Below, one piece after another: positions 53,017 through 62,018 of a stretch of 64,000 nt of DNA. Position 1 is the first letter of the stretch. Each line of letters begins with the position of its first letter. The translations under genes were made by a program, and so were the position numbers. The notes under the pieces were generated by a model. That model ran no database searches. It saw only the letters and a list, made by a program, of their open reading frames with translations, and had not been told where the DNA came from. Location of the stretch: assembly GCF_000767055.1 (NCBI RefSeq), contig NZ_CP006764.1:620001-684000 (forward strand), in the 5' to 3' direction. The DNA is from Corynebacterium doosanense CAU 212 = DSM 45436 (GTDB taxonomy: Bacteria > Actinomycetota > Actinomycetes > Mycobacteriales > Mycobacteriaceae).

Positions 53017-54648
53017 TCACAGCGGAATGTTGCCGTGCTTGCGCGCGGGGCGGGAGACGTTCTTGTGGCGGTACAGCCGCAGATTGCGGGCGATGAGCCC
53101 GCGGGTCTCGGAGGGGAGGATGACGGCGTCGATAAGCCCTCTTTCCGCGGCGTTGTAGGGGTTGAGCATGTGTTCCTCGTACTCGCGCTCGAAGCTCTTG
53201 GCCAGCTCGGCGACGTCGAGGCACTGCTCGCCGGCGGCCTTGAGGTCCTTGCGGTAGATGAAGCCGACGGCTCCGGCGGCGCCCATGACGGCGATCTGCG
53301 CGGTGGGCCAGGCGAGGTTGACGTCCGCGCCGAGGCCCTTGGAACCCATGACGCAGTAGGCGCCGCCGTAGGCCTTGCGCATGGTGACGGTGATCTTCGG
53401 GACGGTCGCCTCGCCGTAGGCGTAGAGCAGTTTCGCGCCGCGACGCAGGATGCCGCCGTACTCCTGGCTGGAGCCGGGGAGGAAGCCGGGGACGTCGACA
53501 AGCATGACGATGGGGATGTTGAAGGCGTCGCAGGTGCGGATGAACCGGGCGGCCTTCTCGGCGGAGTCGATGTCGAGGCAGCCGGCGAAGACCATCGGCT
53601 GGTTGGCCACGAAACCGACGGACTGGCCCTCGACGCGGCCGAAGGCGACGACGACGTTCTCCGCACGTTCCTTCTGGATCTCCAGGTATTCGCCGTCGTC
53701 GGTGAGGGCCTCGATGACCTCGTGGACGTCGTAGGGCTGGTTGGCGGGGTCGGGGATGATGTCGTCGAGCCGGAGATCCTCGGCGGTGATGTTCGCCTCG
53801 ACCGCGCCGGTCTCGGGGGAGGCCTCCTCGAAGGGGGCGAGCTCGCCGTTGTTGGAGGGGAGGTAGGCGACGAGGTCGGCGACGAAGTCGAGCGCCTCCT
53901 CGTCGGTCTTGGCCACGTAGTGGCAGTTGCCCGCGGTGGTCATGTGCGACCAGGCGCCGCCGAGCGCCTCCTGGGAGATCTCCTCGCCGGTGACGGTCTT
54001 GATCACGTCCGGGCCGGTGACAAACATCTTCGACGTCTGGTCGACCATGACGGTGAAGTCCGTCAGGGCGGGGGAGTAGGCGTTGCCACCGGCGGAGGCG
54101 CCCATGATGACGGAGATCTGCGGAACCACGCCGGAGGCGTTGATGTTGTGCCAGAAGGTCTTGGCGATCCAGTCCAGCGACACCGCGCCGTCCTGGATGC
54201 GGGCTCCGGCACCCTCGTAGAGGCCGATGAGCGGGCGGCCCGTGGTGACGGCGAGCTCCATGATCTTGCACATCTTCTCGCCGTAGACCTCGCCGAGCGC
54301 GCCGCCGAAGACGGTGCCGTCCTGGGAGAAGATGCACACCTCGCGGCCGTCGATCGTGCCCCAGCCGGTGACGATGCCGTCGGTGTCGGGGCGTTTGACC
54401 TGCATGTTGAAGTCGTGGGTGCGGTGCTTGGCCAGCATGTCCGTCTCCATGAAGGAGCCCTCGTCGAGCAGGTGGTCGAGGCGGTCGCGGGCGGAGAGCC
54501 GCCCGGCGGCGCGGACCTTCTCCACGGGTTTCTCGCCCACGGGGTAGGTGGCGGAGACCCGGCGGTTCTTCAGCTCGGCGATCTTGCCGGCAGTGGTGGA
54601 GGTGTCGAACACGCCGTCTACTGCAGAAACTGGTGAGGAAATGGTCAT
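53017..54648 (-). CDS. accD1: Acetyl/propionyl-CoA carboxylase beta subunit AccD1 (DtsR1)
   Basis: Carboxyltransferase subunit of acetyl-CoA carboxylase with AccBC and AccE, supplying malonyl-CoA for fatty acids (543 aa). Seen: [20 protein letters not shown], the N-domain oxyanion loop [20 protein letters not shown], the C-domain [20 protein letters not shown], and [21 protein letters not shown] start at ATG 54648 ([18 protein letters not shown]), as in DtsR1 homologues. TACACT ends eight bases upstream, so the mRNA is probably leaderless, and the longer frame runs through the promoter. A palindrome about 95 bp upstream may bind a lipid regulator. Confidence 0.95.
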   Translation of the reverse strand: MTISSPVSAVDGVFDTSTTAGKIAELKNRRVSATYPVGEKPVEKVRAAGRLSARDRLDHLLDEGSFMETDMLAKHRTHDFNMQVKRPDTDGIVTGWGTIDGREVCIFSQDGTVFGGALGEVYGEKMCKIMELAVTTGRPLIGLYEGAGARIQDGAVSLDWIAKTFWHNINASGVVPQISVIMGASAGGNAYSPALTDFTVMVDQTSKMFVTGPDVIKTVTGEEISQEALGGAWSHMTTAGNCHYVAKTDEEALDFVADLVAYLPSNNGELAPFEEASPETGAVEANITAEDLRLDDIIPDPANQPYDVHEVIEALTDDGEYLEIQKERAENVVVAFGRVEGQSVGFVANQPMVFAGCLDIDSAEKAARFIRTCDAFNIPIVMLVDVPGFLPGSSQEYGGILRRGAKLLYAYGEATVPKITVTMRKAYGGAYCVMGSKGLGADVNLAWPTAQIAVMGAAGAVGFIYRKDLKAAGEQCLDVAELAKSFEREYEEHMLNPYNAAERGLIDAVILPSETRGLIARNLRLYRHKNVSRPARKHGNIPL

Positions 54649-54740
54649 GCCGGGGGAGTGTATACGCGGTTTTCTTTCGTTTCCATTACCAAATTTATAG
54701 GCCCGAATACGCGCGTCGGCGTAACTTACGTTGGCGCAGG

Positions 54741-54754
54741 TTACGCAAGCGTAA
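54741..54754. promoter_or_regulatory. Palindrome in the accD1 upstream region
   Basis: TTACGC-AA-GCGTAA, 93 bp upstream of the accD1 start, is flanked by further GTAAC and TTACG words (54721-54758). It is the most obvious operator candidate for accD1, whose homologue in C. glutamicum is repressed by the acyl-CoA-sensing FasR; I cannot confirm FasR's exact motif. Further right, CCGGGGGTG (54776-54784) and CACCCCCGG (54795-54803) form a GC stem. An AT-rich TCAAA-N14-TTTGA (54827-54850) precedes the ABC transporter genes. No gene in 54649-54908. Confidence 0.45.
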
Positions 54755-54908
54755 GTAACTATCGACGGCCGTTGCCCGGGGGTGACGGCGCGGCCACCCC
54801 CGGCCACCCCGGGACTGCGATTAATCTCAAACAAACAATTGAATATTTGAATGTGGGTTAGGGTGAGGGAAGCAGCCCGTCACCGAGCCCCGAGGAGCAC
54901 GCCCGACC

Positions 54909-56483
54909 GTGGTCAAACTCATCCCGTTCCTTGTGGCGACGGTGCTTGGCCTGTCCGCGCTCACCGCGTGCGGCACCGACACCGCTCCCTCCGCGTCCGC
55001 GGGCTCCTCCGAACGCGCCGAGGACTCCCTCGTGCTCGCGCTCAGCGACTTCACCGAGGCCGAATTCGACCCGCGCCGGGGCTGGGGCAGCCACAACGAG
55101 CACTACGTCACCCACTCCTCTCTGCTGCGCTGGGACTCGAACGAGCAGATCGTGCCCGACCTGGCCAGCTCCTACGAGCACGAGGGCACGACCTTCACCT
55201 TCACCCTCAATCCGGGCTACACGTTCTCCGACGGAACCCCGGTCACGGCCAAGGACGTGGCGTTCACCTACGACATGCTGAAGAAGGACGGCGTCGCCTT
55301 CGACCTGTCCAACGTCGAGTCGGTGACCGCGCAGGATGAACACACCGTGGTCATCGAGCTCGGCATCCCGGACTCCACCTTCCTGCCGCTGGCCACCCAG
55401 ATTGGCATCGTGCCCGCGGACACCTATGGCGACGACTACTCGGCCGACCCCGTGAGCTCCGGCCCGTACCACGTGGTGGACTTCCAGCGCGGCGAGCAGG
55501 TCATCATGGAGGCCAACCCCTATTACCCGGCTGAGCTGAAGTACCAGAAGCTGACGTTCCTGCTCTCGGACACGGACGCGGCGATCGCCGCCACCCGCGC
55601 CGGGGACGTCGACGTCACCTACGTCGACGCGGGCATGGACCTGCCGGAGATCGACGGCATGCGGATCGAGAACTACGAATCCGTGGAGAACCTCGGACTG
55701 ACCCTGCCCACGGAGCAGCCCGGCGCCACCTCCACCACCATGGACGTGGACGTCAAGACCGGCAACAAGGTCACCGCCGACCCGGCGATCCGCCGCGCGC
55801 TCAACCTCGGACTCGACCGCCAGGAGATCGTCGACCTCGTGCTCGGCGGTGACGGCGTGCCCAGCTTTTCGGTCTCGGACGGGCTCCCGTGGCACGGCCC
55901 GGAGATCACCGAGAACCTGGACGAGGCGAAGGCCATCCTCGCGGACGCCGGTTGGCGCGACTCCAACAATGACGGCATCGTGGACAAGGACGGCGTCGAG
56001 GCCGTCATCCCGCTCATGTACACCACCACTGACCAGGCCCGTGTGGACATGGCCGCCGCCGTCACCGCGCAGTCGGAGGAGAACCTGGGCATCCGCTTCA
56101 CCCCGGTCCCGGCGACGTGGGACGGCATCTACGTGGACGGCAAGACCAGCGCGATCGTGTTCGCCCTCGGCTCGCTGAGCCCGAAGGAGGTGCTCGACTC
56201 CTACCACTCGCACTCCCGGGGCATCGGCTACAACAACATGCCGGACTACGCCAACCCGCAGGTCGACGCCCTGCTGGATCAGGCCCGCGCCACCCCGCTG
56301 GAGGAGTCCACCCAGCTGTGGGCCGACGCCCAGGCCGCCGCCTCGGATGACGCGCCCTACGTCTGGCTCATGCGCCGCGACCACGTCTACTACGTCTCCG
56401 ACTCGCTCGACCTCGGCGACCAGCCCCTGCACGGCCACGGGCACGGACTGCAGATCTTCCAGAACGTGGAGCAATGGCGTTAG
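54909..56483 (+). CDS. ABC importer substrate-binding lipoprotein (peptide/nickel family 5)
   Basis: A 524-residue SBP_bac_5 lipoprotein. The signal peptide ends in a lipobox (LTAC, Cys21). The fold is shown by EFDPRRGWGSHNEHYVTHSS, FTLNPGYTFSDGTPVTAKDV, SSGPYHVVDFQRGEQVIMEA and IRRALNLGLDRQEIVDLVLG. Members bind oligopeptides, nickel chelates, opines or metallophores; substrate cannot be told by eye. The GTG start has GAGGAG 11 bases upstream. It is followed by two permeases and two ATPases, each overlapping the next by a few bases, making a complete five-gene importer. The gene start overlaps no neighbour; accD1 is divergent. Confidence 0.9.
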   Translation: MVKLIPFLVATVLGLSALTACGTDTAPSASAGSSERAEDSLVLALSDFTEAEFDPRRGWGSHNEHYVTHSSLLRWDSNEQIVPDLASSYEHEGTTFTFTLNPGYTFSDGTPVTAKDVAFTYDMLKKDGVAFDLSNVESVTAQDEHTVVIELGIPDSTFLPLATQIGIVPADTYGDDYSADPVSSGPYHVVDFQRGEQVIMEANPYYPAELKYQKLTFLLSDTDAAIAATRAGDVDVTYVDAGMDLPEIDGMRIENYESVENLGLTLPTEQPGATSTTMDVDVKTGNKVTADPAIRRALNLGLDRQEIVDLVLGGDGVPSFSVSDGLPWHGPEITENLDEAKAILADAGWRDSNNDGIVDKDGVEAVIPLMYTTTDQARVDMAAAVTAQSEENLGIRFTPVPATWDGIYVDGKTSAIVFALGSLSPKEVLDSYHSHSRGIGYNNMPDYANPQVDALLDQARATPLEESTQLWADAQAAASDDAPYVWLMRRDHVYYVSDSLDLGDQPLHGHGHGLQIFQNVEQWR

Positions 56484-57424
56484 TACGAATCCCCCTGCTG
56501 GTCCTCAGCGTCACGTTCGTGGCGTTTGTGCTGGTGGAGATCTCGCCGCTTGACCCCATCTCCCAGTACGCGGCGAACATGCAGGGGGCCTCGGCCGCGC
56601 AGATCGACGCCGCCACCCGTCTCTGGGGGCTGGATCAGCCGTGGTGGCAGCGCTACCTCGGCTGGCTGGGTGGCATGCTCACCGGCGACTTCGGCCAGAG
56701 TTCGCTCCTGCGCGAGCCGGTCGGCCCGGTGCTGCTCTCCGGGGCGCTGAACTCGCTGCTGCTCATGTCCCTGGCCTGGGTCATCTCCGGAGTCGTGGGT
56801 TACGCACTGGGCCTGGTCTCGGGCGCCCTGCGCGGGAAACTTCCCGACCGCCTCATCACCGGCCTGTGCCTGCTGTTCTCCTCGACCCCGGCGTTTGTCG
56901 TCGGCCTGGTGCTTCTGCTCGTCTTCGGGCTCGCGCTCGGCTGGGTGCCGCTGGGGCTTTCCCAACCCCTCGGCGTGGAATCTGCGCAGGTCACGCCCGG
57001 CGAGCGCCTCAGCCACGTGGTGCTGCCCGCGGCCACGGTGGCCCTGGTGGGCATCAGTTCGGTGACGCTGCACACCAGACAGGCGCTTATCGACGTCCTG
57101 AACACCGACATGGCCAAATTCGCCCGCGCCCGCGGGCTCAGCACCCGCCAGATAGTCACCCGCCACGGCCTGCGCACGACGATCCTGCCGGCGCTCATGC
57201 TGCAGTTCGCCAACCTCTCGGCCCTGCTCGGCGGGTCGACGCTGGCGGAGGTGGTGTTCTCCTACCGTGGCCTGGGCCAGCTCACGGTCAGTGCTGCGCT
57301 GGCCTCGGACGTGCCGCTGCTGCTGGGTGCGGTGACGGTGCTCGGGCTCATCGTGGTGGTGGGCAACCTCGTCGCGGACGAGCTGGCGCGCCGGGTGGAC
57401 CCGCGGATCGGGGTGCGGCGATGA
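56474..57424 (+). CDS. ABC importer permease (DppB/NikB type)
   Basis: A 316-residue binding-protein-dependent permease with six helices. The N-terminal LVRIPLLVLSVTFVAFVLVE is a typical DppB/NikB helix 1. The EAA loop that contacts the ATPases is DMAKFARARGLSTRQIVTRH (about residues 212-231), followed by GSTLAEVVFSYRGLGQLTV. It starts 10 bp inside the lipoprotein gene and ends overlapping the next permease (ATGA). A separate gene for each half is the norm in this family. Confidence 0.9.
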   Translation: MALVRIPLLVLSVTFVAFVLVEISPLDPISQYAANMQGASAAQIDAATRLWGLDQPWWQRYLGWLGGMLTGDFGQSSLLREPVGPVLLSGALNSLLLMSLAWVISGVVGYALGLVSGALRGKLPDRLITGLCLLFSSTPAFVVGLVLLLVFGLALGWVPLGLSQPLGVESAQVTPGERLSHVVLPAATVALVGISSVTLHTRQALIDVLNTDMAKFARARGLSTRQIVTRHGLRTTILPALMLQFANLSALLGGSTLAEVVFSYRGLGQLTVSAALASDVPLLLGAVTVLGLIVVVGNLVADELARRVDPRIGVRR

Positions 57425-58236
57425 GGGTGAACAACCGCCTGCGGGTGCTGCTGCTCGGCGCCCTGGCCTTCCTGCTGGTCGCTGCCATCGTGGTGTCGGC
57501 GCAGCTGCTGCCGGATCCCGCGCCGGTGCCCGGTGCCCGCAACCTCCCCGTCAGCGCCGAGCACCTGCTGGGCACCGACCGGCTGGGGCGCGACATGTTC
57601 GCCCGCACGGTGCAGGGGGCGGCGATGTCCATGGGTATCGCGGCGGCGGCCACGACCCTGGCCGCCCTCATCGCCGTAGTCATGGCGATGCTGGCCGCGC
57701 TGGGCCCGCGCTGGCTGGACCTCATGGTGTCCTGGCTGATCGACGTCACCATCGGCTTGCCCGGCATCATCCTCATGATCCTCATTTCGTTCAGCGTCGG
57801 TGGGGGCGTGCGCGGCACGACCCTGGCCATCGCCGTGACGCACTGGCCCATGCTCACCCGGCTGCTGCGGGCGGAGATCGCTAAGGTGCGCTCGGCGGAC
57901 TACGTGGTCATCGCCCGTCGACAAGCGAAGTCCGGGTGGTGGATCGCCACCCGCCACGTGCTCCCGGCGATCATCGCCCACGTCATCGTCGGCCTGGTGG
58001 TGCTGTTTTCGCAGGCCATCGTGCACGAGTCGGCGCTGACCTTCATCGGACTGGGCGTCGCGCCCACGGACCCCTCGCTGGGCACCGTGCTCTCGGAGGG
58101 GATGCGTAATCTCACCGAGGGCAGGTGGTGGCTGGTGCTCGCGGCGGTGGTTCTGCTGGTGACGGCCGCCGTCGTCCTCGATGCGCTCGGAGACGCGCTG
58201 CGCAGCACCATCGCCCCGGAATCGAGGCAGGACTAG
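57421..58236 (+). CDS. ABC importer permease (DppC/NikC type)
   Basis: A 271-residue permease of the DppC/NikC type. It has helix 1 (LLLGALAFLLVAAIVVSAQL), the conserved EHLLGTDRLGRDMFARTVQG stretch after it, and the EAA loop YVVIARRQAKSGWWIATRHV (about residues 161-180). ESALTFIGLGVAPTDPSLGT follows near the C-terminus. The ATG overlaps the previous stop (ATGA), and the first ATPase begins directly after its stop. It pairs with the DppB-like permease to form the channel. Confidence 0.9.
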   Translation: MRVNNRLRVLLLGALAFLLVAAIVVSAQLLPDPAPVPGARNLPVSAEHLLGTDRLGRDMFARTVQGAAMSMGIAAAATTLAALIAVVMAMLAALGPRWLDLMVSWLIDVTIGLPGIILMILISFSVGGGVRGTTLAIAVTHWPMLTRLLRAEIAKVRSADYVVIARRQAKSGWWIATRHVLPAIIAHVIVGLVVLFSQAIVHESALTFIGLGVAPTDPSLGTVLSEGMRNLTEGRWWLVLAAVVLLVTAAVVLDALGDALRSTIAPESRQD

Positions 58237-58917
58237 ATGCTCACCGTGTCAGAACTTTCCGTGGCCTTCGGGCAGTACGGCCGCGGGCTCTCGCGCCGGA
58301 GAGTGGAGGTGTTGCGCTCCGTGTCGCTGGAGGTGGGGGAGTCGGAGATCGTCGCCCTCTGTGGCGAGTCGGGCGCCGGCAAGAGCGTGCTCGCGGACGC
58401 CCTGACCGGCGTGCTCCCCGCAAACGCGCAGGTCGCCGGCGACGTCGCGTGGGAGGGAAAGATGCGCCCGGGGAAAGAGCTGCGTCTCATCCCCCAGGGC
58501 GTCGGCGCGTTCGACCCGACCATGCGGATCGGCGACTTCGTGGGCGATGACGCCGCCCTGGAGCGATTCGGGGTGGGGGATCTCGAAGAGTCCTACCCCG
58601 GCGAACTCTCGGGCGGGCAGCTGCGCCGCGCCCTGCTGGCCACCTCCGCAGGCAAGGGCGTGCGCCTGGTCATCGCCGACGAACCCACGCCGGGGCTCGA
58701 CCCCGCGTCCGTCGACGTGACGCTCTCCTACTTCGAGGAGCTGCGCGACCACGGCACCTCGGTGCTGCTCATCACCCACGACCTGGTGGCCGCCTCCCGG
58801 ATCGCCGACCGGGTTGGCATCATGCGCGCCGGGGAAATCGTCGACGGAGACTCCGAATACGCCCGGGCGCTGTGGCACGCGCAGACCGCCAACAACTTCT
58901 GGGGGAAACAATGCTGA
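58237..58917 (+). CDS. ABC importer ATPase 1 (NikD/DppD type, short form)
   Basis: A 226-residue ATPase with Walker A GESGAGKS (about residues 44-51), a Q-loop in LIPQGVGAFDPTMRIGD, signature LSGGQLRRALL, Walker B LVIADEPTPGLDP and the H-loop LLITHDLVAASRIADRVGIM. It is shorter than oligopeptide DppD/OppD proteins (about 330 aa), lacking their C-terminal zinc-cysteine extension, and so is closer in size to nickel or metallophore ATPases (NikD, CntD). It starts right after the second permease and overlaps the next ATPase by 7 bp. Confidence 0.88.
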   Translation: MLTVSELSVAFGQYGRGLSRRRVEVLRSVSLEVGESEIVALCGESGAGKSVLADALTGVLPANAQVAGDVAWEGKMRPGKELRLIPQGVGAFDPTMRIGDFVGDDAALERFGVGDLEESYPGELSGGQLRRALLATSAGKGVRLVIADEPTPGLDPASVDVTLSYFEELRDHGTSVLLITHDLVAASRIADRVGIMRAGEIVDGDSEYARALWHAQTANNFWGKQC

Positions 58918-59495
58918 GCGGACGCGACCTGGTGCACTCCTACGGCGAGCGCCGGGTTCTCACGGGAACAGACATCGACATCGCCCGCGGCGAGATCCTC
59001 GGCCTGCGCGGCGACTCCGGCTCCGGCAAGACCACTCTCGGCCGCATCCTCGCGGGTTGGCAGGCGCCCGACAGGGGAGAGGTGCTTATCGACGGCACCC
59101 CACCGCCCACCCGCGGATTCCATCCCGTCCAACTCATCGCCCAGCACCCGGAGCGCGCCGTCGACCCGCGCCTGCCGCTGAGCCATGTCGTGTCCGACCC
59201 GGCCCTGCTGAACGCCTTCGACATCGACCCGCAGTGGCTGCAGCTGGCCGCCGGGGAGGTCTCCGGCGGCCAGCTGCAGCGCCTCAACATCGCCCGGGCG
59301 CTGGATCCGCGCACGGAGTTCCTCATCGCGGACGAGATCACCACCGCCGTGGACGCCCTGGTGCAGATGGACATCTGGCGCGCACTCGTCGCGCAGGTCC
59401 GCGAGCGCAACCTGGGCGTGCTGGTCATCTCCCACGACCATCACCTGCTGGGCCACGTGGCGGACCGGGTGGTTGACCTGGCGGACCTACAGTGA
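58911..59495 (+). CDS. ABC importer ATPase 2 (NikE/DppF type, short form)
   Basis: A 194-residue ATPase with Walker A GDSGSGKT, Q-loop LIAQHPERAVDPRLPLSHVV (the QxPxxSLxPR region of NikE/DppF-type proteins), signature VSGGQLQRLNIARAL, Walker B FLIADEITTAVD and H-loop LVISHDHHLLGHVADRVVDL. It is very short; DppF-type proteins are usually 260-330 aa, and the sequence stops right after the D-loop/H-loop region. It ends the operon. Its stop overlaps by one base the TACAGT promoter hexamer of birA. Confidence 0.87.
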   Translation: MLSGRDLVHSYGERRVLTGTDIDIARGEILGLRGDSGSGKTTLGRILAGWQAPDRGEVLIDGTPPPTRGFHPVQLIAQHPERAVDPRLPLSHVVSDPALLNAFDIDPQWLQLAAGEVSGGQLQRLNIARALDPRTEFLIADEITTAVDALVQMDIWRALVAQVRERNLGVLVISHDHHLLGHVADRVVDLADLQ

Positions 59496-59500
59496 AAGCC

Positions 59501-60232
59501 ATGAACATTGAGCGACTCCGCGAGAACCTCCCGGGCTACTCCGCCATCAACTACGTGGACAGCACCGGCTCCACCAACACCGACCTGCTGAACTCCGACG
59601 CCGGCCACAAGTCCGTGCTCATCGCCGGCGAGCAGACCGCGGGCAAGGGCCGACTGGGCCGCGCGTGGTCCAGCCCCAAGGGCGCGCAGTTCATCTGCTC
59701 CATCGCACTGATCGTCGGCGAGCGGGACGTCGAACGCCTGGGCACCCTGTCGCTGGCCGTCGGCGTCGCACTCACCGACGCCATCCCCACGGCCGAACTC
59801 AAATGGCCCAACGACGTGCTCATCGACGGTCGCAAGCTGGTGGGCATCCTCGCGGAGGGGACGTCGCTTATCGACGGCCAGTTCCGCGTGGTCGTCGGCT
59901 TCGGCATCAACGTCGGTCTGACCAGGGAGCAACTGCCGGTCGAACACGCCACCTCGCTGCTTCTCGAGGGTCTGGACACCGACCTGACGGAGCTGGGCGA
60001 GAGGGTGCTCACGGGCGTCGAGAAGCGTCTTTCCCAGTGGCAGGACCGGGACCTGCAGTTGATGGCGGACTACCGGCGGGTGAGCGCGACCATCGGGAAG
60101 CGGGTGCGCCTGGAGACGCCGCAGGGTGATGTGTTCGGGCTTGTCGACGACGTCGCCGACGATGGCCGGGTGATCGTCGACGGACAGGCCTACTCCGCCG
60201 GGGATGTGACCCACCTGCGACCCGAAAGCTAG
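59501..60232 (+). CDS. birA: Biotin--[acyl-carrier] protein ligase BirA
   Basis: Attaches biotin to the biotinyl lysine of AccBC and Pyc, both encoded in this window (243 aa). It is the monofunctional type with no N-terminal DNA-binding domain, so it is not itself the biotin repressor. Seen: VDSTGSTNTDLLN, the ATP/biotin loop GEQTAGKGRLGRAWSSPKG, LKWPNDVLIDGRKLVGIL with the catalytic lysine, and VVGFGINVGL. I start at ATG 59501, with TACAGT ending seven bases upstream (leaderless); an in-frame ATG three codons earlier is less likely. Confidence 0.94.
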   Translation: MNIERLRENLPGYSAINYVDSTGSTNTDLLNSDAGHKSVLIAGEQTAGKGRLGRAWSSPKGAQFICSIALIVGERDVERLGTLSLAVGVALTDAIPTAELKWPNDVLIDGRKLVGILAEGTSLIDGQFRVVVGFGINVGLTREQLPVEHATSLLLEGLDTDLTELGERVLTGVEKRLSQWQDRDLQLMADYRRVSATIGKRVRLETPQGDVFGLVDDVADDGRVIVDGQAYSAGDVTHLRPES

Positions 60233-60242
60233 ATTGGGGCGC

Positions 60243-60716
60243 ATGGGACTGCCGAGACTGGGACAGGGGGAGCGGGTGCGCGCCGACATGACGTCGCCAC
60301 CCGGCACCGTGGTGTTCCCGTTTCTCGAGGCCGTCGTGACCACTGGGCTGGTGTGGATGGCCGTGGGTTATCTCGACGGGCCCGGATCGATGATCGATCC
60401 TCTGCTGCGCAATGCCCTTGTCGCTGTGTGGGCGGTGCTGCTGGTGTGGCGATTCCTGCTGCCCGTGGTCCGTGAGCGTCGTCGCCGCTTCATTGTCACC
60501 GACCGGCGCATCATCGCGCGTGCCCCGAGTCTGAAATCACGGGTGGACTCCATCCCGCTTCGCGACGTCCACTCCGTGCGCAGACATAAAGGCGGAATAT
60601 CGGTGGCGGTGTTCGGGCTGGATCGGCCGCTGTACTTTCCGTCGGTGCCCCGGGGCAAGAAGGTTGAGGGGCTGATTCAGCAGTCGTTGCCGGGGCGGCA
60701 GGGGTACTACCGGTAG
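60243..60716 (+). CDS. bPH2-like membrane protein
   Basis: A 157-residue protein with two helices (about residues 22-44 and 55-75) followed by a PH-like domain (RRFIVTDRRIIARAPSLKSR, DSIPLRDVHSVRRHKGGISV). It belongs to the general bPH2/YdbS-like group, as do the two genes at 4.6-6.4 kb. The ATG has TAGATT ending seven bases upstream (leaderless), and the first bases of that hexamer are the stop codon of birA. Function unknown; the birA neighbour does not point to a role. Confidence 0.78.
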   Translation: MGLPRLGQGERVRADMTSPPGTVVFPFLEAVVTTGLVWMAVGYLDGPGSMIDPLLRNALVAVWAVLLVWRFLLPVVRERRRRFIVTDRRIIARAPSLKSRVDSIPLRDVHSVRRHKGGISVAVFGLDRPLYFPSVPRGKKVEGLIQQSLPGRQGYYR

Positions 60717-60740
60717 GTGGGGGTTTCTATCGAGCGACAG

Positions 60741-60767
60741 TCCAGACGTCTGGACAGTGACGTCTGG
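60741..60767. promoter_or_regulatory. Palindromic operator candidate upstream of purK
   Basis: A perfect 14-base palindrome TCCAGACGTCTGGA (60741-60754) is followed by a second half-site GACGTCTGG (60759-60767), a 14-bp direct repeat of 60745-60753. They cover the -35 region of a promoter whose -10 is TATAGT (60777-60782), eight bases before the purK GTG. A purine-responsive repressor is plausible but unidentified. Confidence 0.65.
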
Positions 60768-60790
60768 TCCGCCCCGTATAGTTGACCCCT

Positions 60791-62017
60791 GTGAACACTC
60801 CTGCCGAGAACACCGGAAACCCCGCCGCCCACGCCCCGGGCATGCCCGTCATCGCCGTGATCGGCGACGGGCAGCTCGCCCGGATGATGCAGACCGAGGC
60901 GATTGAGCTCGGCTGCTCCATCCGCGTCCTGGCCGGGGCGCCCGACTCCTCCGCCGCGCAGGTGTGCGCAGACGTGCTGATCGGCGACTACACGGACATC
61001 GGCGACCTGCGCCGCGCGGTCGACGGCGCGGATGCGGTGACCTTCGACCACGAGCACGTACCCAATGAGCACCTCGATGCGCTCATCGCCGAGGGTGTCA
61101 ACGTTCAGCCGCAGCCCAGCGCGTTGATTTTCGCGCAGGACAAGCTGGTCATGCGCAAGAGGCTCGGTGAGATCGGTGCGCCGGTCCCTCGTTTCGCCGC
61201 CATCGATTCGGTCGAGGACGCGGCAGTGTTCTTCGATGAGGTCGACGGCGCGGTGTGCCTCAAGGCCCGGCGTGGGGGCTACGACGGCAACGGCGTCTGG
61301 TTCCCGGACTCCCGCGAGGGGTTGGGAACGCTCGTCGAGAAGCTCCTTTCCGAGGGTGTGCCCCTGATGGCCGAGGAGAAGCTGAGCTTCACCCGCGAGC
61401 TGTCCGCCATGGTTGCGCGCACGCCGTCGGGTGAGGTCCGGCCGTGGCCGGTGGTGGAGTCGGTGCAGTCCGGCGGCATCTGCGTCGAGGCCATCGCGCC
61501 CGCCCCGGGCATGAGCGATGAGCAGCGCGAGCGGGCAGAGAAGCTGTCGGTGTCCGTCGCCGAGGCGCTGGGCGTCACCGGCGTCCTGGCCGTGGAGCTT
61601 TTCGAGGTCGACGGCGAGATCTTCGTCAACGAGCTGGCCATGCGCCCCCACAACACCGGGCACTGGACGCAGGAAGGTTCCGTGACCAGTCAGTTTGAGC
61701 AGCACCTGCGCGCGGTCCTGGACTTCCCGCTGGGTTCCACGGAGACGCTCGCGCCGGTGACCGTGATGGCCAATGTTCTTGGTGCGGACAAGGAGCCGGA
61801 GATGTCGGTGACCGGGCGCTGCGTGGAGGTCTGGCGCAGGTTCCCCGAGGCGAAGATCCACCTCTACGGCAAGGGCTACCGCCCGGGTCGCAAGCTGGGG
61901 CACGTCAACGTTGTGGGCTCGGATGTGGAGCAGACGCGGAAGACGGCCGCCGCTGCCGCGCACTTCCTCATGCACGGGGAGTGGGACGACAACTACCTGA
62001 ATAAGAAGGAGCACTGA
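60791..62017 (+). CDS. purK: N5-carboxyaminoimidazole ribonucleotide synthase PurK
   Basis: ATP-grasp enzyme converting AIR, bicarbonate and ATP to N5-CAIR in purine synthesis (408 aa). Seen: [20 protein letters not shown] at the N-terminus, [16 protein letters not shown], the ATP-binding [23 protein letters not shown] and [20 protein letters not shown] near residue 275. The start is GTG 60791, with TATAGT ending eight bases upstream (leaderless); a TTG three codons earlier overlaps the hexamer. It is followed by purE after 1 bp, and the two enzymes act in sequence. Confidence 0.95.
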   Translation: MNTPAENTGNPAAHAPGMPVIAVIGDGQLARMMQTEAIELGCSIRVLAGAPDSSAAQVCADVLIGDYTDIGDLRRAVDGADAVTFDHEHVPNEHLDALIAEGVNVQPQPSALIFAQDKLVMRKRLGEIGAPVPRFAAIDSVEDAAVFFDEVDGAVCLKARRGGYDGNGVWFPDSREGLGTLVEKLLSEGVPLMAEEKLSFTRELSAMVARTPSGEVRPWPVVESVQSGGICVEAIAPAPGMSDEQRERAEKLSVSVAEALGVTGVLAVELFEVDGEIFVNELAMRPHNTGHWTQEGSVTSQFEQHLRAVLDFPLGSTETLAPVTVMANVLGADKEPEMSVTGRCVEVWRRFPEAKIHLYGKGYRPGRKLGHVNVVGSDVEQTRKTAAAAAHFLMHGEWDDNYLNKKEH

Positions 62018-62018
62018 C

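Noticed and set aside
54649..54834. Upstream start extending accD1 by 62 residues
   Set aside because: It would translate through the TACACT promoter hexamer and the palindrome. The homologous N-terminus begins at ATG 54648.
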